Positions 1-4,747 of a stretch of DNA of 5,268 nt are shown piece after piece. The stretch's first letter is position 1. Each line of letters opens with the position of its first letter. Origin of the DNA: Erysipelotrichia bacterium (GTDB lineage: Bacteria; Bacillota_I; Bacilli_A; Erysipelotrichales; Erysipelotrichaceae); NCBI GenBank assembly GCA_009916335.1, contig SAAR01000224.1, positions 1-5,268 on the forward strand, read 5' to 3'. The position numbers were made by a program, and so were the translations under genes. Under the pieces are notes generated by a model that saw only the letters and a list, made by a program, of their open reading frames with translations, searched no databases and was not told the DNA's origin.

Positions 1-426
1 CCCTGTAATTCTGGATACATCGTTCATTTCATCTACTGAAACCGGATCAACCACAAAAGAAGGAACCCCAATTTCATCACCAAGATTTTTTGCAATCACA
101 GCACCAAGGTTTGAAGCATGTTCGCCATTAATGGCATTTTCCAAATCTTCTACCATACGGTCATTGATGGTATAGGTGCCACCAGGGATTGCTTTCATCA
201 AACCGCCACGGCCAACCACACATCCAAAAGAGGTCATTTCGTAACCTTCTTCTTCCAATTCCTTCACAATCATATCTTTGCGATATTCATATTCATCAAA
301 CACCTTTGCAAAAGGTGTTAATTCTTTTCCCGTATGATTGATATTTTTTTTAAAAATTTCTTTTTTGTCTTCAAATACAGAAAACTTTGTGGAAGAACCA
401 CCCGGATTGATGACTAAAATCTTCAT
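1..426 (-). CDS. buk: Butyrate kinase (N-terminal part, cut by window edge)
   Basis: This is the first 142 codons of a butyrate (branched-chain fatty acid) kinase of the acetate kinase/ASKHA fold; the family is usually about 355 residues, so the C-terminal 60 percent lies left of the window. The enzyme transfers phosphate from butyryl- or isobutyryl-phosphate to ADP in the cytoplasm, giving the free acid and ATP. Visible landmarks are the N-terminal phosphate-binding loop NPGGSSTK (residues 7-14; NPGSTSTK is commoner), VVGRGGL (70-76), IPGGTY (80-85), GEHASNLG (101-108) and VDPVSVDEMNDVSRITG (126-142). These match butyrate kinases rather than acetate kinase, whose N-terminus typically reads NCGSSS. 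The ATG at 424-426 is preceded by an AAGGGG ribosome binding site (434-439) and a consensus promoter at 516-544. A partner phosphotransbutyrylase gene is expected nearby but is not seen. It could instead be a close paralogue acting on isobutyrate or isovalerate; the sequence does not resolve the substrate. Confidence 0.93.
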   Translation of the reverse strand, partial: MKILVINPGGSSTKFSVFEDKKEIFKKNINHTGKELTPFAKVFDEYEYRKDMIVKELEEEGYEMTSFGCVVGRGGLMKAIPGGTYTINDRMVEDLENAINGEHASNLGAVIAKNLGDEIGVPSFVVDPVSVDEMNDVSRITG

Positions 427-478
427 ATACTATCCCCTTTTCCTCTTTTCTTATTGATCAATTTTCCGATTACGGATT

Positions 479-502
479 GTTCTACTCATTGGAACAAGGT
501 TC
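479..502 (-). promoter_or_regulatory. Operator-like element of buk (three GAAC/GTTC half-sites)
   Basis: Read in the buk direction the sequence is GAAC-CTT-GTTC, nine bases, then GAAC: an inverted pair plus a third half-site. The second and third half-sites also form a 6-bp inverted repeat, TTGTTC-N9-GAACAA. The element begins 13 nt after the -10 box, so it lies at or just after the predicted start of transcription, where a bound protein would be expected to repress. The same architecture occurs at the same distance downstream of the oxidoreductase promoter (1981-2004). Binding by the adjacent IclR regulator is inferred. Confidence 0.7.
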
Positions 503-515
503 TGTTTTCAATGTA

Positions 516-544
516 ATCATACATGTTTCTTCTTATTGTGTCAA
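516..544 (-). promoter_or_regulatory. buk promoter (sigma-A type)
   Basis: On the minus strand a perfect -35 box TTGACA (539-544) and a -10 box TATGAT (516-521) are separated by exactly 17 nt. Transcription should start near position 509, giving a leader of roughly 83 nt before the buk ATG. The near-consensus sequence suggests a strong promoter that needs repression to be controlled. Confidence 0.85.
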
Positions 545-550
545 TTGTTT

Positions 551-602
551 TGTGTCTTAAAACAATAACCGTCTTAAATTTAAGCGATTTAACCGACTTA
601 AA
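551..602 (-). repeat. Cluster of TTTAAG(A/T)C repeats upstream of the buk promoter
   Basis: In the buk direction there are two near-identical 13-mers, TTTAAGTCGGTTA (590-602) and TTTAAGACGGTTA (566-578), 24 nt apart, then a shorter copy TTTAAGAC (554-561) 17 nt further on. The cluster also contains a perfect 12-bp palindrome, CTTAAATTTAAG (573-584). It ends only a few bases before the -35 box (539-544), a typical position for activator binding sites. No regulator can be assigned, and in AT-rich DNA some of the similarity could be chance. Confidence 0.45.
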
Positions 603-846
603 CGATGTATTTTTGTATAATTTTTTAAATAAATTGTGTCATTTGTACATAATATTTAAAAAACATCTTAATGTCAAAATCATTTCTCCCTTCAACTAGA
701 ATATTTTGCACAAATCAACGCCACCAAGCTTTCACTTACTCCTATGTGACACATCTCTATTCTTTCGAACAAGATAAGGAATCTTTCAAGCTTCTTCTCT
801 ATATGCAGAATCACAATATTGCTATAATCGGTTGCTTTCTATCAAT
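603..846. other. Non-coding spacer with no recognisable feature
   Basis: This is the upstream remainder of the 463-base gap between buk and iclR. It is AT-rich, has no ribosome binding site ahead of any start codon and no recognised RNA structure. A 65-codon open frame on the plus strand (671-868) lacks a Shine-Dalgarno sequence, resembles nothing I know and runs into the iclR terminator hairpin, so it is not annotated as a gene. Confidence 0.6.
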
Positions 847-886
847 AAAAAAAGAAACATCGATATAAAACTACCGATGTTTCTTT
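847..886 (-). terminator. Rho-independent terminator of iclR
   Basis: A perfect 12-bp stem, AAAGAAACATCG (851-862) against CGATGTTTCTTT (875-886), encloses a 12-nt loop. On the minus strand it begins four bases after the iclR stop codon and runs into an uninterrupted stretch of seven T residues (853-847). This is a classic intrinsic terminator and separates iclR from buk, which therefore has its own promoter. Confidence 0.9.
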
Positions 887-889
887 CTT

Positions 890-1654
890 TCAATCCATAT
901 TCTTAGAAATCTCTTTTGCAATCTCACAAAGACGTTGAATTTTATATGCAAATGTCTCATCTTTTATGCGAAATGTTGGTCCAGATAAACTAATCGCCGC
1001 AACTGCATACTTTTTATTCTTGATAATAGGTGCCCCTAAACAAGTTAATCCCAATTCTCGTTCCTCGTCATCCATGGCATAGCCATTCTGCCTTACCATT
1101 TCTAATTCCGCTTTCAATCCATCCAGCGTTGTAATGGTTCTTTCGGTATATTTAATCATAGGATGATCTTCATAAATAGAAAGATCAATATGGTCACTAA
1201 ATTCCAATAAACATTTTCCAACTGCTGCACAGTGACAATCATTTCTTGACCCCACTTCGGAGTTAAACCGAAGAATCTGATTATTTTCTTCCTTATGGAT
1301 AATCACACTGCGATAAATATCCATATCATTTCGCTCTAAAATAGATATATTGACAGTTTCATTAAATTCTTCATGTAATTGCTTCGCAAATGGCTTAATG
1401 ATTTTTTGAATCCCCATTCGTTCACCAATGCTTGTACCAATAATAAATAACTTTGTTCCCAATGAATATTTTTCTGTTTCTGGATTTTTTGCAACAAAGT
1501 TTTTTGCTTCTAATGTTGCTAAAGTACGATAAACTGTACTTTTGTAAATTTTTAAATCTTCACTCATCTTGGTGATCGAGGTTTCTTTCCCCTCGTTATA
1601 TAGATAAATCAAAATATCCAACGCACGATCAACTGAATTTATAATGACAGACAT
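890..1654 (-). CDS. IclR-family transcriptional regulator
   Basis: This 254-residue protein has the length and two-domain plan of the IclR family. An N-terminal winged helix-turn-helix spans about residues 5-65, with the turn-recognition region SITKMSEDLKIYKSTVYRTL at 26-45 and the wing ending near KYSLGTKL. A C-terminal effector-binding domain covers about 75-254 and includes GSRNDCHCAAVGKCLLEF (135-152) and GLTCLGAPI, segments that line the ligand pocket in the family. Such proteins bind DNA as dimers or tetramers and respond to small carboxylic acids or related metabolites. The ATG is preceded by an AAAGGGGATGGGG stretch serving as ribosome binding site. The gene lies between buk and the oxidoreductase operon, whose promoters share an operator-like element, making it the likely regulator of both. 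No copy of that element lies in front of iclR itself. The effector, perhaps a 2-oxoacid, acyl-CoA or branched-chain acid, is unknown. Confidence 0.93.
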   Translation of the reverse strand: MSVIINSVDRALDILIYLYNEGKETSITKMSEDLKIYKSTVYRTLATLEAKNFVAKNPETEKYSLGTKLFIIGTSIGERMGIQKIIKPFAKQLHEEFNETVNISILERNDMDIYRSVIIHKEENNQILRFNSEVGSRNDCHCAAVGKCLLEFSDHIDLSIYEDHPMIKYTERTITTLDGLKAELEMVRQNGYAMDDEERELGLTCLGAPIIKNKKYAVAAISLSGPTFRIKDETFAYKIQRLCEIAKEISKNMD

Positions 1655-1689
1655 ACCCCATCCCCTTTCTTTCTCGCTAATTTATTCTG

Positions 1690-1718
1690 ACACTACCACA
1701 AAAGAAAATAAATATCAA
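1690..1718 (-). promoter_or_regulatory. Possible iclR promoter
   Basis: On the minus strand TTGATA (1713-1718) and TAGTGT (1690-1695) are separated by 17 nt, and a TGG just before the -10 supplies an extended -10 element. The -35 is good and the -10 weak, consistent with modest expression of a regulator. It overlaps the 3' end of the possible small ORF at 1693-1821. If that ORF were co-transcribed with iclR, another promoter further upstream would also be used. Confidence 0.5.
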
Positions 1719-1821
1719 TGGTTATTTTGTTATTTTTTAAATCCTTTTCTTGTTGTTTGTCTATCTCTACTTTAAGAGTCTTCTTCTGTTTCCATTCAAT
1801 AAAATCATCTTTTTTCTTCAT
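1693..1821 (-). CDS. Possible small lysine-rich protein upstream of iclR (42 aa)
   Basis: An open frame of 42 codons starts at an ATG (1819-1821) preceded by GGAAGG with 4 nt spacing and ends in TAG 38 nt before the iclR start. The product begins MKKKDDFIEWKQKK, is very rich in Lys, Asp, Glu and Gln, and ends in a hydrophobic ITIDIYFLLW. I recognise no family. In favour: it lies in the same direction as iclR, has a plausible ribosome binding site, and its coding strand has the purine bias usual in Firmicutes. Against: it is short and sits in AT-rich spacer DNA, and the likely iclR promoter overlaps its end. It could be a chance frame or the decayed end of a larger gene. Confidence 0.25.
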   Translation of the reverse strand: MKKKDDFIEWKQKKTLKVEIDKQQEKDLKNNKITIDIYFLLW

Positions 1822-1937
1822 TTTACCTTCCAAGAAAAAATTTTTCTTTATCTCTTACCCTTACAAAAACAAATATATATATTGCACAATAATTCAACTT
1901 AAAACACGTACACTATGAACAAATTTTTAAAAATCCA
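1822..1937. other. AT-rich spacer upstream of the oxidoreductase promoter
   Basis: Between the small ORF and the plus-strand promoter there is pyrimidine-rich and TA-rich sequence. It contains a palindromic A/T tract, AAGAAAAA-A-TTTTTCTT (1832-1848), and a short inverted repeat ATTG-CA-CAAT (1881-1890). These may bend DNA or bind protein, but I cannot assign them. No convincing coding potential is seen on the plus strand. Confidence 0.4.
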
Positions 1938-1967
1938 TTGACAATTCTTTTCTATGGGTGTTATGAT
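1938..1967 (+). promoter_or_regulatory. Promoter of the vorDBAC operon (sigma-A type, extended -10)
   Basis: A perfect -35 box TTGACA (1938-1943) and a -10 box TATGAT (1962-1967) are separated by 18 nt, and TGT immediately before the -10 (1959-1961) gives an extended -10. Transcription should begin near 1974, leaving a leader of about 88 nt. The boxes are the same as those of the buk promoter, implying two transcripts of similar strength. Confidence 0.87.
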
Positions 1968-1980
1968 GTGATTGATTACG

Positions 1981-2008
1981 GAACATCGTTCTACTGTTTG
2001 GAACAGTA
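1981..2008 (+). promoter_or_regulatory. Operator-like element of the vorDBAC operon
   Basis: The element reads GAAC-ATC-GTTC (1981-1991), nine bases, then GAAC (2001-2004), the same three half-site plan as in front of buk, and it starts 13 nt after the -10 box exactly as there. The flanks share GATTACGGA and TTCTACT with the plus-strand sequence at the buk site. The right half additionally forms a 7-bp perfect inverted repeat, TACTGTT-TGG-AACAGTA (1992-2008). Its position at or just past the transcription start suggests repression. IclR-family operators with an inverted pair plus an extra direct half-site are known (for example PcaU), so binding by the adjacent IclR protein is a reasonable inference. 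Confidence 0.72.
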
Positions 2009-2061
2009 ATACTACATAACTAACTTAATGAAATTCAAAATAATTTTCAGGAGGTGTCACA

Positions 2062-2259
2062 ATGAAAGTGGAAATCAAACCGGAGAGATGTAAAGAATGT
2101 GGTCTTTGTTCTGCACATTGTCCCAAAAAAGCAATCAGTCATTCTCATGAGCCCAATGCTGCAGGATATCACCCTGTTATCATTGATGATGAAAAATGTA
2201 TTGGTTGTGGCATTTGTTATACAACCTGTCCCGATGGTGTATTTCACATTTTAGGTTAA
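2062..2259 (+). CDS. vorD: 2-oxoacid:ferredoxin oxidoreductase, delta subunit (2x[4Fe-4S] ferredoxin)
   Basis: This 65-residue protein is a bacterial-type dicluster ferredoxin. It carries two cysteine motifs of the form CxxCxxCxxxCP: C10, C13, C16, C20 and C46, C49, C52, C56. Each motif supplies three ligands to one cluster and one to the other. As the delta subunit it takes electrons from the catalytic alpha/beta core and passes them to free ferredoxin. The ATG is fixed by a very strong AGGAGGTG site (2049-2056) five bases upstream. It is the first gene of the operon and is followed 16 nt later by the alpha subunit. Size and position match the delta subunits of Kor/Vor enzymes. The name vorD follows the likely branched-chain role and korD is an equally fair label. 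In isolation the protein would look like a simple ferredoxin; the context decides. Confidence 0.9.
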   Translation: MKVEIKPERCKECGLCSAHCPKKAISHSHEPNAAGYHPVIIDDEKCIGCGICYTTCPDGVFHILG

Positions 2260-2275
2260 GAAGGAGGGATTTTAA

Positions 2276-3334
2276 ATGGCAGAAATGATGAAGGGGAATG
2301 TAGCTATTGCAGAAGCAGCTGTTCGTGCAGGTGTTCGTTTATATGCAGGCTATCCAATCACCCCCTCTAGCGAAATTATGGAATATTTATCTTGGCGTTT
2401 ACCTGAAGTAGGCGGCGCTTTTGTTCAAGCAGAAAGTGAATTAGCAGGTATCAACATGATTTACGGGGGTTCTAGTTGTGGCATTAGAGCCTTAACTGCA
2501 TCTTCTGGTCCTGGTATCAGTTTAAAACAGGAAGGTATCTCCGTTTTATCGGATGAAGAACTTCCAGCATTGGTTATCAATATGGTTCGTTACGGAAACG
2601 GTTTGGGAACCTTGTATTCTTCCCAATGTGACTACCACCGTGAAACCCGCGGCGGCGGAAATGGCGATTATCGTTGTATCGTACTTTGTCCTTATAGTAT
2701 CCAAGAAGCTGTTGATCAAGTAGCACTCGCTTACGAATTAGGCGAAAAATATAGAGTTGTTGTTGTTATGATGTCCGAGGGTGCCTTAGGTCAGATGATG
2801 GAACCGGTTACACTTCCTGAATTTATCGAACCAAAAAGAAATTATTGGGGCTTTGACGGAAAATATTCCTACAAAAAAATTGGTATCTTTGACCGTGATT
2901 CCAAAAAAGAAGCTGTGGAATTAAATGCAAAATATGCAGAAATCAAAGAAAATGAACAGCGTTGGGAAGATGAAGGCATTGAAGATGCCGATTATGTTTT
3001 CGTAGCATATGGTATTCCTGGAAGAAGTACTTTGGGTGCCGTTCGTGCTTTAAGAGAAGAAGGACATAAAGTTGGTTTGATTCGTCCAATTACTACATGG
3101 CCTTTCCCAGAAAAGGCATTCAATAAAATCAATCCAAATGTAAAAGGTGTTATTACCGTAGAAGCAAATGCAACTGGTCAGTTGGTTGATGATGCTGCCT
3201 TATATACAAAAAAAGCATTGGAAAACAATGTTCCAATTTATGCGCTTCCTTTTGTTTATGGTATTCCTCCAATCAAAGAAATAAAAGAAAAATACCACCA
3301 GATTGTTGCTGGCGAAATAAAGGAGGTTTATTAA
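2276..3334 (+). CDS. vorB: 2-oxoacid:ferredoxin oxidoreductase, alpha subunit (VorB/KorA type)
   Basis: This 352-residue protein is the subunit carrying the pyrimidine-binding half of the thiamine diphosphate site. It resembles proteins annotated as 3-methyl-2-oxobutanoate dehydrogenase subunit VorB, and its length is typical. The N-terminal domain shows GYPITPSSE (25-33), QAESELAGINMIYGG (51-65, with glutamates E53/E55 as candidates for the cofactor-activating residue) and ASSGPGISL (75-83). A second, transketolase C-terminal-like domain starts around residue 235 (ADYVFVAYGIPGRS). The reaction is 2-oxoacid + CoA + oxidised ferredoxin to acyl-CoA + CO2 + reduced ferredoxin. An AAGGAGGGAT site (2261-2270) precedes the ATG. 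Downstream, the ribosome binding site for the beta subunit lies inside the last codons of this gene. Branched-chain 2-oxoacids are favoured because of the neighbouring butyrate kinase and shared operator; 2-oxoglutarate (KorA) or another 2-oxoacid cannot be excluded from sequence alone. Confidence 0.92.
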   Translation: MAEMMKGNVAIAEAAVRAGVRLYAGYPITPSSEIMEYLSWRLPEVGGAFVQAESELAGINMIYGGSSCGIRALTASSGPGISLKQEGISVLSDEELPALVINMVRYGNGLGTLYSSQCDYHRETRGGGNGDYRCIVLCPYSIQEAVDQVALAYELGEKYRVVVVMMSEGALGQMMEPVTLPEFIEPKRNYWGFDGKYSYKKIGIFDRDSKKEAVELNAKYAEIKENEQRWEDEGIEDADYVFVAYGIPGRSTLGAVRALREEGHKVGLIRPITTWPFPEKAFNKINPNVKGVITVEANATGQLVDDAALYTKKALENNVPIYALPFVYGIPPIKEIKEKYHQIVAGEIKEVY

Positions 3335-3335
3335 A

Positions 3336-4082
3336 ATGGCTATCGAAAGAAAAGTTCCTGAAATCATTGATAATCCTATGAATTTCTGTCCTGGTTGTGG
3401 TCATGGTATTATCATCCGTTTGATTTGTGAATGTTTAGAAGAATTAGGACAGGATAAAAATATTATTTTCCCTATTGGCGTTGGATGTTCTTCCAACCTT
3501 GGTGGTGGTCTTGTTACCGACAGATTGCATTGCCCACATGGTAGAGCAGGTGCTGTTGCAACAGGGATGAAACGAGTAAATCCAGATAATATCATCATTA
3601 CTTATCAGGGTGACGGCGATGCGTATAGCATTGGGATTGCAGAATCCATGAACGCAGCTTACCGAAATGAAAACATCACTGTGATCACAGTCAATAACAC
3701 CAACTTTGGTATGACTGGTGGTCAAATGAGTTTAACTACTATGGAAGGACAAAAAACGTCCACTTCCAAAAATGGTCGTGATTGTGATATCACAGGCTAC
3801 CCACTTCGTTTTCCTGAATTGGTAGCAAGTCAATTTAATGTAGCTTATTCCGCTCGTGGCGCTGTTAGCAATCCATCTAATATCAATAAAACAAAAGGCT
3901 TTATCAAAAATGCTATCGAAGCACAGATAAATAAAGAAGGTTATTCCATGGTAGAAGTATTGTCTCCTTGCCCTATCAACTGGGGTTTAGATCCAATCAA
4001 AGCCATGGAACGTATCGACAATGAATTAATTGCTTACTATCCTTTGGGCGAATTTAAAAAAAGGGGTGTGACTGAATCATGA
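3336..4082 (+). CDS. vorA: 2-oxoacid:ferredoxin oxidoreductase, beta subunit (TPP-binding)
   Basis: This 248-residue protein binds thiamine diphosphate and the proximal [4Fe-4S] cluster. The TPP/Mg motif is clear, GDG at 92-94 through NN at 120-121, followed by FGMTGGQ (124-130). Four cysteines fit the conserved cluster ligands of this subunit: C18 and C21 in FCPGCGHG, C51 in VGCSSN and C212 in LSPCPINWG. The sequence therefore looks catalytically complete. The ATG lies one base after the alpha stop codon, with AGGAGG (3321-3326) embedded in the end of the alpha gene, and the stop codon overlaps the gamma start as ATGA. Such spacing indicates translational coupling and equal production of the subunits. 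In the Kor branch the equivalent gene is korB. Substrate specificity is not resolved by the motifs. Confidence 0.92.
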   Translation: MAIERKVPEIIDNPMNFCPGCGHGIIIRLICECLEELGQDKNIIFPIGVGCSSNLGGGLVTDRLHCPHGRAGAVATGMKRVNPDNIIITYQGDGDAYSIGIAESMNAAYRNENITVITVNNTNFGMTGGQMSLTTMEGQKTSTSKNGRDCDITGYPLRFPELVASQFNVAYSARGAVSNPSNINKTKGFIKNAIEAQINKEGYSMVEVLSPCPINWGLDPIKAMERIDNELIAYYPLGEFKKRGVTES

Positions 4083-4612
4083 AAGAAGTAGTATGTGCAG
4101 GCTCTGGCGGTCAAGGTGTATTAACTTGCGGACTTATTTTATCTGATATTGCAGTAAGTAGAGGCCAAAATGCAACATGGTCCCCTTCTTACGGTTCTGC
4201 GATGCGTGGCGGTACCGCAAACTGTACCGTAAAATACGGGACAGATACCATTTATAACCCACAACAAGAAGAACCAGATGTTCTCTTGGTTATGAACAAT
4301 GAATCTTTTGAAATGTTTATCAAAATGATTGCTCCAAATGGTATGGCAATTGTTGGCGACCGCGTAACTTGTGACACAAGTATACGTCCAGACGTCAAAA
4401 TTGTAAAAGTACCTTGCTCCAATCTTGCTGATGCATTAGATAATCCAAAAGGTGCAAACATTGTTATGACAGGTGCTATCATCAAAGCTATGGGTGATTT
4501 TACCAAAGAAGAAGCCATTGATGCAATGAATAACAGTTTTGCGAAAAAAGGAAAAAGCAAATTTGCGGAAGCAAATAAAAAAGCTTTTGAAGCCGGTTAT
4601 TCTGCAGTATAA
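4079..4612 (+). CDS. vorC: 2-oxoacid:ferredoxin oxidoreductase, gamma subunit
   Basis: This 177-residue protein is the gamma subunit of the four-part enzyme; in homologues this domain contributes to CoA binding and complex assembly. It starts with the glycine-rich loop GSGGQGVLT (8-16) and has the family segment SYGSAMRGGTANCTV (37-51), in which the Arg-Gly-Gly is characteristic. Length is normal for a stand-alone gamma subunit; in some relatives it is fused to alpha. Its ATG overlaps the beta stop codon by four bases (ATGA), with an AAGGGGTG ribosome binding site starting at 4061, so translation is probably coupled. It is the last gene of the operon and a strong terminator follows 46 nt downstream. 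Names differ between systems (vorC, korC, gamma), so the symbol is tentative while the family assignment is firm. Confidence 0.9.
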   Translation: MKEVVCAGSGGQGVLTCGLILSDIAVSRGQNATWSPSYGSAMRGGTANCTVKYGTDTIYNPQQEEPDVLLVMNNESFEMFIKMIAPNGMAIVGDRVTCDTSIRPDVKIVKVPCSNLADALDNPKGANIVMTGAIIKAMGDFTKEEAIDAMNNSFAKKGKSKFAEANKKAFEAGYSAV

Positions 4613-4658
4613 ATAAACTAGCATAAATATTACCCCCTAAATTCCATCTTATATACAT

Positions 4659-4707
4659 AAGACATCCCTTTATCCATCTAGTCCAGTCGATAAGGAGGTG
4701 TCTTTTT
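4659..4707 (+). terminator. Rho-independent terminator of the vorDBAC operon
   Basis: Two 16-nt arms, AAGACATCCCTTTATC (4659-4674) and GATAAGGAGGTGTCTT (4689-4704), pair with one mismatch and two G-U pairs around a 14-nt loop, and five T residues (4703-4707) follow. This is a long intrinsic terminator closing the four-gene transcript. The AGGAGGTG in the right arm looks like a ribosome binding site but has no usable gene behind it. Confidence 0.85.
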
Positions 4708-4747
4708 AACGTATGTTATGGTCAAGCTAAATTATAACACCAGGGGA

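Noticed and set aside
118..321. 67-codon open frame on the plus strand
   Set aside because: It lies wholly within the antisense of the butyrate kinase gene, whose minus-strand frame shows clear family motifs.
671..868. 65-codon open frame on the plus strand between buk and iclR
   Set aside because: No ribosome binding site, no recognisable family or domain, and its end overlaps the iclR terminator hairpin.
1832..1848. Palindromic A/T tract considered as a terminator or protein site
   Set aside because: The arms are only A and T apart from one G-C pair and there is no real loop, so no stable hairpin would form.
1718..1918. 66-codon open frame on the plus strand rich in Phe, Ser and Lys
   Set aside because: Low-complexity translation of a pyrimidine-rich spacer, no ribosome binding site; the opposite strand carries the better small-ORF candidate.
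427..2061. Search for riboswitch, T-box, tRNA or CRISPR structure in the non-coding stretches
   Set aside because: No T-box consensus, clover-leaf pattern or regularly spaced direct repeats were seen; the leaders of about 83 and 88 nt are explained by operator and ribosome binding site.
3401..3725. Minus-strand open frames inside the beta subunit gene
   Set aside because: Antisense shadows of a gene with complete cofactor and cluster motifs on the plus strand; the same applies to frames opposite vorD and vorC.
4691..4730. AAGGAGGTG followed by ATG at 4713, looking like a gene start
   Set aside because: The AGGAGGTG is part of the terminator stem, the spacing is too long and the frame stops after five codons.
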